Assembly (NCBI GenBank): GCA_003388555.1 | Contig: QQVD01000037.1 | Span: 156,918 to 220,917 of the forward strand | Direction of reading: 5' to 3' | DNA length: 64,000 bases | Origin: Acidobacteriota bacterium | GTDB taxonomy: Bacteria; Acidobacteriota; Thermoanaerobaculia; Multivoradales; Multivoraceae | In this document: piece by piece, positions 17,112 through 27,794 of the stretch | Layout of the letters: each line of letters opens with the position of its first letter | How positions within the stretch are numbered: the first letter of the stretch is position 1 | The notes under the pieces: generated by a model | Told to the model about the DNA's origin: nothing | What the model saw: the letters and a program-made list of their open reading frames with translations, nothing else | The model's database searches: none | Made by a program: the position numbers and the translations under genes

Positions 17112-18497
17112 TCAACCGACCAGGCGCGGCAACCAGAGGGTCGCCAGGCTGAGCGCCATCAGGAAGCCACAGAGGTCGGTGACGGTGGTGAGGATCGGTC
17201 CGGAGGCGAGAGCGGGATCGAGGTCGAGTCCGCGCAGGACCAGCGGCACGACGCCACCGATCGACACCGCGACCACGGTGTTGGCCGCCAGCGCCAGCCC
17301 GACCACCAGGGAGAGGAAGAGGTTGCCCTGCCACAACCAGGCCGCGGCGCCGAGCAGCAGTCCCAGCACGGAGCCGTTGAGCAGCGCCAGCGAAGACTCC
17401 TTGCGCCACACGCTGAAGGCGTCCCGCGGCGTCGCCAGGCCCAACGACAGCTCACGCATCGACACCGCCACCGCCTGGTTGCCCGAACAGCCCGACATGT
17501 CCGAGATGATGGGCAGGAAGGCGGCCAGACTGATCACCGCGGCCAGGGTGTCCTGGTAGAGCGCGATGACGCTGGCGGCGGCGATGTTCAGCACCACGTT
17601 GAGCGACAGCCACGAGAGGCGCCGCCGGGAGCGCAACAGGTACGGGAAGGAGCGCAGCTCCTCGCCGCCGACGATGCCGAGGCTCTTGCGGTACTCGTCC
17701 TCGCTGCGCTCGGTGAACGCATGTTCGAGGTCGGAGCGCTGCACCACCCCGAGCAGCCGGCCGGCATCGTCGACGACCGGCAGGCCGAAGAAGGAGTGGC
17801 GGGTGAACAGGTCCTCGAGCTCGTCCACCGTCGCCGACACCGGCACACTGATCAGATCGGGGAGCATCGCTTCGGCCACCGCCGTCTCGGGTGTCGAGAG
17901 CAGCAGCTCGCGCAGTGGCAGCACGCCGAGGAGGCGTCCCCCCTCGTCGATCACGTGCAGATACTGGACCTCGAGGTCCCGGTAGGCGTCGGCGTGGCGC
18001 TGCAGGTCGGCGGCGACGGCGCCGACCGTGCTGCCGGCCTCGTAGCGCAGCACGTCCTGCACCATCAGCGCGCCGGCGGTCTCGTCGGGATAGTCGTAGA
18101 GCCGCCGGACCGCGACGGCGCTCTCCGTCTCCATGTGGGAGAGGATCTGCTCGACGCCGCGGACGTCGATCTCCGACAGCAGTCCCGCCTGCTCGTGGTG
18201 GGGCAGCTGCTCGAGGATGGTCGCCGCGTGGTCCGGCTGCAGCTCCTCGATCAGCGCCGCCGCCTGCACCTCCGGCAACTGGGTGAAGATCGCCGCCGCC
18301 CGGTCGGGCTCGGCGAGCTCGAAGAGGCGCCCCTGCTCGGCGCTCGGCAGGGTGGCGACGGCACGGGCCAGCTCGGAGGGCTGGAGGTGCTCGATCGCCT
18401 CGAGCACCAGCGCGGCATCGGGGGACTCCTGCAGTGCCTCGAGGACCTGCCGACGCTCGAGCTCGGCGGACGGACGATCTGGCTCCTGCTCGGGCAT
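17112..18497 (-). CDS. mgtE: Magnesium transporter MgtE
   Basis: 461 residues, the usual length. Residues 1-130 form the acidic MgtE N domain (repeats of L.P...A..L..L....AA.I). Residues about 135-255 are two CBS domains (TAGALMVQDVLRY..., MLPDLISVPVSATVDEL...FFGLPVVDDAGRLLGVV). Residues 280-461 hold five transmembrane helices with the pore-lining segment MSGCSGNQAVAVSMREL and the conserved DPA....P.....D..G block near the end. It imports Mg2+ and is gated by Mg2+ bound between the N and CBS domains. The ATG at 18497 gives a typical start. No Mg riboswitch was recognised in the 126-bp leader. Confidence 0.93.
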   Translation of the reverse strand: MPEQEPDRPSAELERRQVLEALQESPDAALVLEAIEHLQPSELARAVATLPSAEQGRLFELAEPDRAAAIFTQLPEVQAAALIEELQPDHAATILEQLPHHEQAGLLSEIDVRGVEQILSHMETESAVAVRRLYDYPDETAGALMVQDVLRYEAGSTVGAVAADLQRHADAYRDLEVQYLHVIDEGGRLLGVLPLRELLLSTPETAVAEAMLPDLISVPVSATVDELEDLFTRHSFFGLPVVDDAGRLLGVVQRSDLEHAFTERSEDEYRKSLGIVGGEELRSFPYLLRSRRRLSWLSLNVVLNIAAASVIALYQDTLAAVISLAAFLPIISDMSGCSGNQAVAVSMRELSLGLATPRDAFSVWRKESSLALLNGSVLGLLLGAAAWLWQGNLFLSLVVGLALAANTVVAVSIGGVVPLVLRGLDLDPALASGPILTTVTDLCGFLMALSLATLWLPRLVG

Positions 18498-18623
18498 CGC
18501 GGCTCACCCCCTCTGAACTTCGGCCCGTCGGACGAGCGCCCGACGGGCCTTCTTGCGGACACGGGGCCACGCCAGGTGATCCCCGAGGTCGAGGATAGCG
18601 TCGCCCCGAGCGGAGCGACGTCG

Positions 18624-19133
18624 TCAGCTGATGGCGCCGAGCAGCGACCAGGCCTCGTTCGGCAGGGCGCGCGAGACGCCGCGGGTGGCGAGCTCGACCT
18701 CGAGCTCACCCGCCTCCTGGCAGGGAACGCAAAAGGCGGTGGCTGGCAGTGCGGCCAGGCGGGCTTCGGCGATCGGTGTGCCACAGCCGTCGCAGATCCC
18801 GTAGCCGCCCAGCTCGATGCGCCTGAGCGCGATCTCGACGTCGTGCAGCTTGCGGCGGTCGAGCTCGCCGAGGGCGTGCAGCACCTCCTCGGGAGCGTCG
18901 CTCTGAGCCTGGTCGACCAGGTCGGAGTAGAGCTGCTCGTGCAGTCTTCCGGTGGCGGCGTTCAACGAGCGCACCTGTCCCTGCAGTCGCGAGCGCTCGA
19001 CCTCCAGCTGCTGGCGCTGGGTCTCGACGAACTTCGGGTCGCGTACCGCCGTGGCCGCCACGGCAGTCGGGCGGGCACGCTTCGAGATCAACATCGGATT
19101 CGAACTCCTCGACGACCGGAACCGCTTCTTCAT
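18624..19133 (-). CDS. TraR/DksA-type zinc-finger protein
   Basis: 169 residues. Residues about 35-100 form a long antiparallel coiled coil (FVETQRQQLEVERSRLQGQ...). The C-terminal finger is C-D-G-C (ICDGCG) ... C-V-P-C, followed by Q-E, the four-Cys DksA/TraR zinc site. The stretch DVEIALRRIELGGYGICDGCGTPI is diagnostic. Proteins of this family enter the secondary channel of RNA polymerase or act as regulators. It is longer than TraR, but the coiled-coil tip Asp pair of DksA is not evident, so function may differ. The ATG at 19133 has GGAGAG 5 nt upstream. A second ATG at 19094 also has a GGAG. Confidence 0.8.
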   Translation of the reverse strand: MKKRFRSSRSSNPMLISKRARPTAVAATAVRDPKFVETQRQQLEVERSRLQGQVRSLNAATGRLHEQLYSDLVDQAQSDAPEEVLHALGELDRRKLHDVEIALRRIELGGYGICDGCGTPIAEARLAALPATAFCVPCQEAGELEVELATRGVSRALPNEAWSLLGAIS

Positions 19134-19280
19134 CGCACTCTCCGGGCACTCCGCCCGTGTCGGGCCGGTGGGTTGTCCGCCGCCTCCAAGGCCCCCGCAC
19201 GACGCGGGATGCTGGAGAGGTGGGCGCTCGCGCGTAAGCGAACCACGTGCCAGTCGACGGCGTGGCCGCCGCCGCAGCCC

Positions 19281-20894
<1,614 letters not shown>

Positions 20895-20935
20895 CGGCTC
20901 GGCGGTCCCAGGCTGTCTTCGGTCCTCGCCGCGGA

Positions 20936-22051
20936 TCAGGTCGCAGCGACCGGGATCGACGCGCCCCGGGGGAGCTCGCGCAGCAGGTCTTCCCGGGCAT
21001 CGAGAGAGGTGAGCAAGGCGAGATGGGCGCGGGCCCGGTCGAGGTTCTGGCCGGGACGCGAGACCCGGAAGTAGAGGTCGCCGCGCAGGTGGTCGGTGAG
21101 GAAACGAACGCCGTTCTCCAGCACCAGCAGTCGCGCCGCGTCGAACAGCAGCGGGCGCTCGCGCTCGTGCAGGAGCTCGCCCATCTCGGCGAGGTAGCCG
21201 CGGGCGATGGCGCCGTAGAGCTCCGGCTCGACCACGACGCGGTCGAGGTCGGTTTCGTCCTCGGCGCTACGGTGTGCCATGGAACGCACCATCTCGCCGA
21301 AGTCGAACAGCGGGCTGCCTGGCATCACCGTGTCGAGATCGATGACGCAGAGCGCGGCGCCGGTGGTCGAGTCGAGCAGCACGTTCGAGAGCTTGGCGTC
21401 GTTGTGTACGGGGCGCTGGGTCGCGCCGTGATCGCTCAGCTCCAGCAGGATCGACGCCGACGACGCGTGGGCCTCGAAGCCGTCGATCTCCTCGCCGCAG
21501 CCGGCGCGCCGGCCGAGCGCGTCGTCCTCGGCCGCGGCGGCAAGCCCGGCGAAGCGCCAGGGCGTGTCGTGGAAGCGCGGGATCGTCTCGTGCAGGCGGT
21601 CGACGGGGAACCCACCCAGCCGGCGCTGGAAACGACCGAAGGCTGCGGCGGCGCTCTCGGCCTGGATCGCCGTCGCGACCTCGAGCTCGGTGCGAGAGCC
21701 GGGGATGTAGTGGAAGGCGCGCCAGCACCAGCCCGAGCCGTCGCGCGCCAGGGCGCCGTCGTCGCGGGTCGGAGCCACCCGCAACACCGCCCGCTCGATG
21801 TCGGCGACCCCCTCGTCGAGGCAGGCCCGGCGGAGCCAGTCGGTGATCCGGACGATGTTCTCCTGCACCTGCTCGGGGCGCCGGAAGACGTCATGGTTGA
21901 TGCGCTGCAGGAGCAGCTGCCGGCGCGGTGCGATGGCCAGCCAGGAGACGTTGATGTGCCCGTCGACCACCGGCCGCAGCTCCGCCGAGGGCGGCAGGCC
22001 GAAGGCGTCGAGCACCTCCGGTGGCGGCAGGACGCGACTCGGGTCGTGCAC
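20936..22051 (-). CDS. NahK-like N-acetylhexosamine 1-kinase / APH-fold phosphotransferase
   Basis: 371 residues of the aminoglycoside-phosphotransferase fold. The catalytic loop is V-H-N-D-A-K-L-S-N-V-L (Brenner-type H-x-D-x-K-x-x-N) and the metal motif I-D-L-D-T-V-M-P-G-S-P-L-F-D-F-G-E follows 20 residues later. That exact IDLDTVMPG...DFG block is a hallmark of N-acetylhexosamine 1-kinases that phosphorylate GlcNAc/GalNAc at C1. The early strand HINVSWLA...LLLQRIN also fits. It would feed sugar salvage into cell-wall or glycan synthesis. It is divergent from the WbuC-like cupin gene at 22134, itself linked to polysaccharide genes elsewhere. Confidence 0.75.
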   Translation of the reverse strand: MHDPSRVLPPPEVLDAFGLPPSAELRPVVDGHINVSWLAIAPRRQLLLQRINHDVFRRPEQVQENIVRITDWLRRACLDEGVADIERAVLRVAPTRDDGALARDGSGWCWRAFHYIPGSRTELEVATAIQAESAAAAFGRFQRRLGGFPVDRLHETIPRFHDTPWRFAGLAAAAEDDALGRRAGCGEEIDGFEAHASSASILLELSDHGATQRPVHNDAKLSNVLLDSTTGAALCVIDLDTVMPGSPLFDFGEMVRSMAHRSAEDETDLDRVVVEPELYGAIARGYLAEMGELLHERERPLLFDAARLLVLENGVRFLTDHLRGDLYFRVSRPGQNLDRARAHLALLTSLDAREDLLRELPRGASIPVAAT

Positions 22052-22133
22052 GCCCCAGTCTACCGTGCCCTTGATTCTCGGGCGGCGGCTCGGATGCGCC
22101 CCATTGCGCGCCGATCTGCGAGGATCTGCAGCG

Positions 22134-22793
22134 ATGAGAGAAGATCCGAGCGGGCGGATCGATCGCCACGAGCCCGAGCAGGGACGAGAACGTCGGCGGA
22201 GCGACGACGAGAAGCCGCCGGAGCTCGATCGCGTCTCGCCGCTGGCGACCGTCTCACGTCACGTGACGGGTCTCCTGATCGACCCTCCGCTGCTCGAGCG
22301 CAAGGTCGCCGACGCGCGGCGCAGCGCTCGCGGCCGCGACACCCACATCCTGCACGACGGCGACGACGACGTACCGCAGCGCATGCTGAATGCCCTCGAG
22401 CCGGGCACCTACGTCACGCCGCACCGCCACCTCACCGTGCCCAAGGCCGAGTCGCTGATCGTGCTGCGCGGCAGCGCCGCGGTGGTGGTCTTCGACGACG
22501 ACGGCGAGCCGGAGATCGAGGCCCTGCTCACCCTCGAACCGCGGCCGGGCGCCGGAGTGGCCTTCGATCTGCGGGCCGGCGTCTGGCACACGATGGTGGC
22601 GCTGGAGTCGGGAACCGTGGTGTACGAGATGAAGGGTGGGCCCTACGACGCGCGCACCGACAAGCAGTTCGCCCCCTGGGCGCCGTGCGAGGGCGAGCCG
22701 GGAGCCGCTGGGTATCTGGCGCGGCTCGAGGACGGTCTGCGCGAGCGGTTCGATCTGGCCCCCCGTTCCTGGCAGCCGCCGCCGCGCAGATGA
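22134..22793 (+). CDS. WbuC-family cupin metalloprotein
   Basis: 219 residues. After about 40 charged residues the sequence follows the WbuC pattern: ARGRDTHILHD, then RMLNALEPGTYVTPHRH with the metal His pair, LIVLRGSAAVVVFDDDG, AGVWHTMVALESGTVVYEMKGGPYDARTDKQFAPWAP. The conserved His residues (PHRH and GVWHT) bind a metal in the cupin barrel. WbuC proteins sit in O-antigen and capsule loci, but their reaction is not established. The start ATG at 22134 leaves 82 bp to the divergent NahK-like gene. The stop overlaps the histidine-kinase start by ATGA. Confidence 0.82.
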   Translation: MREDPSGRIDRHEPEQGRERRRSDDEKPPELDRVSPLATVSRHVTGLLIDPPLLERKVADARRSARGRDTHILHDGDDDVPQRMLNALEPGTYVTPHRHLTVPKAESLIVLRGSAAVVVFDDDGEPEIEALLTLEPRPGAGVAFDLRAGVWHTMVALESGTVVYEMKGGPYDARTDKQFAPWAPCEGEPGAAGYLARLEDGLRERFDLAPRSWQPPPRR

Positions 22794-24436
22794 GTCCTGC
22801 GGAGCAGGAGGACGCGATCGAGCGCCGCCGTCGACTCTCGGACCCGGCGGTGATCCTCGGAGTGCTCGTGCTGGTGGTCGGCGCGCTCGGCATCTTCGGA
22901 TTGATCGCGGCGCAGGGCGATGCGGCCGAGGCGCTGCGCCAGACCCAGGAGCTGCAACTGCGCGCCGATGCCCGGACCTTCGAGGCGCTGCTGGCGCAGC
23001 AGTACGGCAGGCTGGAGTTCCTGCTCGACCAGCTCACCGGCGCCGCGGTGGCCACCGCCAGCGATCCCATGGCCCGTCGCTGGGCTCGCCTCGATCTCGA
23101 GGGCACGCTGCTGCGGTATCTCGACACCAACCCGCCGGTGGTGAGGCTGCGGGTCTCCGCCAACGACGCCGCGCGGGCGCTGGCCGAGCGTGACGAGGGA
23201 GTGCCGGTGCTGCGCGATCCGTCGAGCCGACTGCCGTTGGAGCTCGAGCTGCTGCACGGAGAGTGGGCGAACGAGGAGGGCGTGCGGCTGGAGGCATGGG
23301 TGGATCCGAGGCGGGTGCTGGCCGATCTCGGCGACGGCCTCGGGCTCACCGCGACGCGCCCGGAACCGGGAGGCGGATCCACGGCGCCGGTCGCGGGTGC
23401 GGGCGAGCTTGTGGAGCCGGTGACCAGCTCGTTCTGGACCCGCCCTCTCGAGGCGGTCGTGGTGCAGCAGCCCGGTGGCGTCGGCTCGCCGCTCGACAGC
23501 GTCACCGGTTGGTTCCGCGTCTTCCTCTGGTTGCAGCTGGTGCTGCTGCCGGCGGCGCTGGTGCTCGCACTGCTCACCGCACGTCGCCTGCGCCGCATCG
23601 CCCGGCTCGAGACCGAGGGGAGGCAGGCGAGGAGGCTCGCCGCGCTGGAGCGCCAGGTCGAGCACTCGGAGCGGCTGGCGAGCCTCGGTCGGTTCGCCGC
23701 CGGGATCGCGCACGAGATGAACAACCCGCTCGAAGGGATGAAGAACTACACCCGACTGCTCTCGGAGGATCTCGCCGGAGAGAGGTTGGAGGACCTCGAG
23801 CAGCCGCGCATCTGGCTGCAGCGCATCGACGAGGGGATCGAGCGTGCGGCGGGCGCGGTGCGTCAGCTGCTCGACTTCGCCCAACCGTCCGCGGCTGGAG
23901 GGCGGTTCGCCAGTCTCGAGCTGGCTGCCCTGCTCGAAGAGACCCGACGCTTCGTCAGCGCTCACCCCGACTGCAGCGGGGCCGTGGTCGAGATCGAGTG
24001 TGACCCCGGGCTGACCGTCTTCGGCGACCGCCAGACCCTCGGCCAGCTGGTGCTGAACCTCACCCTCAACGCCTGCCAGGCGCAGGTCGATGGTGGAGCG
24101 CCCAAGCGCGTGCGCTTCGTCGCGGCGCCGGCCGATCGCGACGGTCGGGTGCGGCTCGAGGTCCTCGACTGGGGGACCGGCTTCACCGAGGACGGCCTCC
24201 AGCACGCCTTCGAGCCCTTCCACTCGAGCCGCGGCTCGCGTGGACTGGGGCTCTCGGTCTGTCATTCGATCGTGCGTGCCCACGGTGGCATGATCGAGTT
24301 GACGAACCGTGCCGACGGTGGCGGTGCGAGGGTCGAGGTGGTGCTGCCTTCGCGAGCGGGCTCGCAGGAGCCCGGATCTCCTTCGCACGACCGCCGCCAA
24401 CCCCTGGGATACAGAGTCGACGAGAGCAAGCAGTGA
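22790..24436 (+). CDS. Membrane sensor histidine kinase
   Basis: 548 residues. Transmembrane helix 1 covers about residues 20-40. A periplasmic sensor domain of about 190 residues follows that I cannot name, then a second transmembrane helix near 240-262 and a coiled linker (ALERQVEHSERLASLGRFAAG). The phospho-acceptor is H308 in IAHEMNNPLEGM, a HisKA type. The ATPase part has the N box (NLTLNACQAQ), G1 (DWGTGF) and G2 (GSRGLGLS), so it should be active. The ATG overlaps the WbuC stop by 4 nt and the cognate NtrC-type regulator follows 54 nt downstream. It is NtrB-like in kinase type and presumably phosphorylates that regulator. The signal sensed is unknown. Confidence 0.9.
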   Translation: MSPAEQEDAIERRRRLSDPAVILGVLVLVVGALGIFGLIAAQGDAAEALRQTQELQLRADARTFEALLAQQYGRLEFLLDQLTGAAVATASDPMARRWARLDLEGTLLRYLDTNPPVVRLRVSANDAARALAERDEGVPVLRDPSSRLPLELELLHGEWANEEGVRLEAWVDPRRVLADLGDGLGLTATRPEPGGGSTAPVAGAGELVEPVTSSFWTRPLEAVVVQQPGGVGSPLDSVTGWFRVFLWLQLVLLPAALVLALLTARRLRRIARLETEGRQARRLAALERQVEHSERLASLGRFAAGIAHEMNNPLEGMKNYTRLLSEDLAGERLEDLEQPRIWLQRIDEGIERAAGAVRQLLDFAQPSAAGGRFASLELAALLEETRRFVSAHPDCSGAVVEIECDPGLTVFGDRQTLGQLVLNLTLNACQAQVDGGAPKRVRFVAAPADRDGRVRLEVLDWGTGFTEDGLQHAFEPFHSSRGSRGLGLSVCHSIVRAHGGMIELTNRADGGGARVEVVLPSRAGSQEPGSPSHDRRQPLGYRVDESKQ

Positions 24437-24490
24437 GTCGATACGAGAGGTGCGCGGCGGAGCCGATCCCGCCGGCCGGAGGCGCTCAGG

Positions 24491-25900
24491 GTGCCGGCTG
24501 ACGCCGCACGCAGCGTCGTCCTGGTGGTCGACGACGAGAGCTACGTGCGCGACTCGCTCGAGAGCCTGCTGTCGCGGCGAGGGTTCGAGGTGCGCACGGC
24601 GGACGGCGTCGACGCAGCGCTCGAGGACGCGGCACTGGCCGGCGTCGACGTGGTGCTGAGCGATCTCAAGATGCCGGGCCGCGACGGCCTCGAGCTGGTG
24701 CGCGAGCTGGCCGAGGAGGGGCCACCGGTGGTGATGATGACCGGCCATGGCACGGTCCGCTCGGCGGTCGAGTGCCTGCAGGCCGGCGCTGCCGACTACG
24801 TGCTCAAGCCGACCGATCCCGACGACCTGGTGATCACCCTCGAGCGCTGCATGGCGACGGCGCGCAGCGAACGCGAGCTGCGCTACCTGCGCTCCCGCGC
24901 CTCCGGCGCCGAGGACGGCGCCGACGAGCTCGATCCGCTCGGTGAGGCGCCGGCGTGGCGCGCCGCCGTCGAGCTCGCCCTGCGTGCCGCCGAGACCGAC
25001 GCACCGATCCTGCTGCAGGGCGAGACCGGGACCGGCAAGGAGGAGGTGGCGCGTCTGGTGCACCGGCGCAGCGGCCGCAAGGCGCAGCCGTTCGTCGCGG
25101 TGAACTGCGCGGCGCTCCCCCCGGAGCTGTTCGAGAGCGAGTTCTTCGGCCATCGGCGAGGTGCCTTCACCGGCGCCGTCGAGGCGAACGACGGCCGGCT
25201 GCGGGTCGCGGACGGCGGCACCATCTTCCTCGACGAGATCAACTCGCTGCCGCCGGCCAACCAGGCCAAGGTGCTGCGGGTGGTCGAGGACGGCAGCTTC
25301 GAGCGGGTCGGCGAGAGCCGGCCGAGTCGGGTCGACGTACGCTGGATCTGCGCCGCGAACAGCGATCTGGAGGCCGACGTCGCTGCCGGCCGGTTCCGCG
25401 CCGACCTGCTCTACCGGATCAACCTGGTGACCGTCGAGCTGCCGCCGCTGCGCGAGCGACGTGAGGACGTCGAGCTGCTGGCTCTCCACTTCCTGCGCCG
25501 TGCGGCGCGCCAGCTCGGCCGCCCGGTGACCGGCCTCGGCGAGGGCACCCTGGAGGAGCTGCTCGCGCACGGCTGGCCCGGGAACGTGCGCGAGCTGCGC
25601 AACGTGATCGAACGCGGTGTGCTGCTCGAGAACGGAGAGCTGCTCACCGTCCAGAGTCTGCCGCCGCTGTCCAAGGTGGCGCCGCGAGGCGCCAGGGCGG
25701 CGGCCGAGTCCGAAGCGCACGCGGACACCCTGAACCTCTCCGAGGTCAAGGCGGCGGCGGAGCGCCGGGCGTTGCGGGAGGCGTTGCGGCGCTCGGGCGG
25801 CGTGCGCAAGGCGGCCGCCGAGCTGCTCGGCGTCGACGACCGGAACCTCTCCTACTACCTCAAGAAGCACGACCTGCAGGACTACCGTGGCGGCAGTTGA
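24491..25900 (+). CDS. NtrC-family sigma-54 response regulator
   Basis: 469 residues. The receiver has the D14-D15 pair, phospho-acceptor D58 (VLSDLKMPG) and K106. The AAA+ core has Walker A GETGTGKE at 177-184, GAFTGA at 224-229, Walker B TIFLDEINSL and a WPGNVRELRN sensor-II motif. The C-terminal helix-turn-helix reads VRKAAAELLGVDDRNLSYYLKK. The GTG start at 24491 has GGAGG about 8 nt upstream. All residues needed for phosphorylation-driven activation of RpoN are present, unlike the activator at 19281. It likely controls exported proteins such as the CRTAC1 gene it overlaps. Confidence 0.92.
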   Translation: MPADAARSVVLVVDDESYVRDSLESLLSRRGFEVRTADGVDAALEDAALAGVDVVLSDLKMPGRDGLELVRELAEEGPPVVMMTGHGTVRSAVECLQAGAADYVLKPTDPDDLVITLERCMATARSERELRYLRSRASGAEDGADELDPLGEAPAWRAAVELALRAAETDAPILLQGETGTGKEEVARLVHRRSGRKAQPFVAVNCAALPPELFESEFFGHRRGAFTGAVEANDGRLRVADGGTIFLDEINSLPPANQAKVLRVVEDGSFERVGESRPSRVDVRWICAANSDLEADVAAGRFRADLLYRINLVTVELPPLRERREDVELLALHFLRRAARQLGRPVTGLGEGTLEELLAHGWPGNVRELRNVIERGVLLENGELLTVQSLPPLSKVAPRGARAAAESEAHADTLNLSEVKAAAERRALREALRRSGGVRKAAAELLGVDDRNLSYYLKKHDLQDYRGGS

Positions 25901-27794
25901 TGCCGTCGTCGCCCGGCCCAGCGCCGCCGGTCGCTGCCGCCTCGTCTGGCCGGCGGCGATGCTCCTGATCGTCGGTCTGTCGGCCTGCGAGGCGCCCGGG
26001 TCGGGGCCGCAGGCGGCCGGCGAGGCTCCCACTTCCGAGACAGTGGATCCGCTCTTCGTCGACGACACCGTGCGCAGCGGTGTCGACTTCGTGCACCGCA
26101 ACGCCAGCACCGAGGAGCGCTACCTGCCCGAGACGATGGGCGCCGGCGTCGCCGTCTTCGATGCCAACGGCGACGACGTCGCCGACCTGCTGCTGCTCAA
26201 CGGGATAGCGGTCGACGAGCTGGGGAGGGAGGGGCAGCTCGACGGCCCAGGGCCGGCGCTCTATCTGGGCCGCGGCGACGGCACCTTCGAGGACCGTTCC
26301 AAGGGCTCGGGCCTCGAGGCGCCGCTCTTCGCCATCGGCGTCGCGGTCGGGGACCTCGACAACGACGGCGACAACGACGTGGTGCTGACCACGCTCTCCG
26401 GCGAGCGCCTCTTCCTGGGCCGCGGCGACGGTCGCTTCGACGACGCCACCGCCGGGTCCGGTCTCGGCGGCCCCGGCTTCGGCTCCAGCGCAGCGCTGCT
26501 CGACTACGACCGCGACGGCCTGGTCGACCTCTTCGCAGGCCGCTACGTGCGCTGGTCGCCGCAGAGCGACATCCCCTGTCGACTCGACCGCAAGCAGCGC
26601 AACTACTGCACCCCGGAGGCCTACCCCGCGGTGGCGAATCGGCTCTACCGCAACCTCGGAGGCGGCCGTTTCGAGGACGTCTCGGAGATCTCGGGGATCG
26701 CCGCGCTCCCGGCCAAGACCCTCGGTGTCGCGGTCCTCGACCTCGAGCCGGACCTGTTGCCGGATCTGGTCGTGGCCAGCGACACGGCGCCCAACCAGCT
26801 GTGGCGCAATCGCGGTGACGGCACCTTCGAGGAGATCGGGATCGAGGTCGGTATCGCGCTCGGCGCCTCGGGGAGCGCGCGTGGCGCGATGGGCGTCGAA
26901 GCCGCCGACCTCGACGGCGATCTGCGCACCGATCTGGTGTTCGCCAACTTCGCCCAGGAGATGGCGAGCGTGTATCGCGCCAGCGAGCTCGAGGTCTTCC
27001 TCGACGAGGCGGCGCACCGGGGGGTCGGGCTGCCGACCCTGATGCCGGTGAGCTTCGGGTTGCTGGCTCGCGACCTCGATCTCGACGGTTGGATCGACCT
27101 CGTGTTCGCCAACGGGCACATCGAGCCGCGCATCGCGGCGCTGCAGCCCGGGCAGAGCTACGCCCAGGAGCCGGTCCTGCTGCGCGGCTCGGGAGCAGGG
27201 GGATTCGCCCCGATGGCGGGCGGCGCTCCGTTCCAGCAGGCGTACGTCGCGCGTGGACTGGCCAGCGGCGACCTCGACGGCGACGGAGATCTCGATCTGG
27301 TGCTGACCCAGAACGGCGCTGCGGCGCGGGTGTGGAGCAACCAGGCGGCGGGCCCGTCGGCCCGCGCGCTGCGCCTCAGGCTGCAGGGGGCCGCGAGCAA
27401 CCGCAGTGGCTTCGGCGCCAGGATCGAGCTGTCGCTCGGCGGGCGCGAGGTGTGGCGATGGCTGGTCGGCGGAGGCTCCTACCTCTCGGCCAGCGAGCCG
27501 GTGCTGACCGTCGGCGTCGGCGCGCTCGAGAAGGTCGAGCGGGCGACCCTGGTCTGGCCGTCCGGGATGCGGCAGGAGCTCAGCGACCTGAGCACCGACC
27601 GGTTGCACGTGATCAACGAACCGGCGACGGCGGCATCGGATCGGCCGCGGTCGGCAACCGGACGATCGACAGCGCTGGAATCGACAGCGCTGGAATCGAC
27701 GGGGCCGGAATCGACAGCGCCGGAACCGACGCCGAGCTCGATTCCGATCCGATCCGGAGGAGGCAGCGATGCATCGCAGAGGTCGACGAGGTGA
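25887..27794 (+). CDS. CRTAC1-type lipoprotein: FG-GAP/VCBS repeats plus ASPIC/UnbV domain
   Basis: 635 residues. A GTG start overlaps the regulator gene by 14 nt (AGGA lies about 6 nt upstream). The signal peptide ends in a lipobox L-S-A-C with the modified Cys at residue 34, so it should be a lipoprotein. The propeller carries calcium loops such as DANGDDVAD, DLDNDGDND, DYDRDGLVD, DLDGDLRTD, DLDLDGWID and DLDGDGDLD. The last 100 residues before the tail are ASPIC/UnbV-like (RLQGAASNRSGFGARIELSLGGREVWR...). A repetitive Ser/Thr/Glu/Pro tail built from a 15-bp repeat follows. It resembles the protein at 6667. Its position right after a two-component pair suggests regulation by that system. 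Confidence 0.87.
   Translation: MAAVDAVVARPSAAGRCRLVWPAAMLLIVGLSACEAPGSGPQAAGEAPTSETVDPLFVDDTVRSGVDFVHRNASTEERYLPETMGAGVAVFDANGDDVADLLLLNGIAVDELGREGQLDGPGPALYLGRGDGTFEDRSKGSGLEAPLFAIGVAVGDLDNDGDNDVVLTTLSGERLFLGRGDGRFDDATAGSGLGGPGFGSSAALLDYDRDGLVDLFAGRYVRWSPQSDIPCRLDRKQRNYCTPEAYPAVANRLYRNLGGGRFEDVSEISGIAALPAKTLGVAVLDLEPDLLPDLVVASDTAPNQLWRNRGDGTFEEIGIEVGIALGASGSARGAMGVEAADLDGDLRTDLVFANFAQEMASVYRASELEVFLDEAAHRGVGLPTLMPVSFGLLARDLDLDGWIDLVFANGHIEPRIAALQPGQSYAQEPVLLRGSGAGGFAPMAGGAPFQQAYVARGLASGDLDGDGDLDLVLTQNGAAARVWSNQAAGPSARALRLRLQGAASNRSGFGARIELSLGGREVWRWLVGGGSYLSASEPVLTVGVGALEKVERATLVWPSGMRQELSDLSTDRLHVINEPATAASDRPRSATGRSTALESTALESTGPESTAPEPTPSSIPIRSGGGSDASQRSTR
27665..27724 (+). repeat. 15-bp tandem repeat, four copies
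   Basis: The unit ATCGACAGCGCTGGA begins at 27665, 27680, 27695 and 27710, with the last two copies degenerate. It encodes the five-residue periodic tail E-S-T-A-L / E-S-T-x-P of the CRTAC1 lipoprotein. Confidence 0.85.

Noticed and set aside
18498..18623. A Mg2+ riboswitch upstream of mgtE
   Set aside because: No M-box-like core or multiple conserved stems seen in the 126-bp leader.
22643..26110. A 1155-residue minus-strand open frame across the kinase and regulator genes
   Set aside because: It is antisense to three well-supported genes and has no domain.
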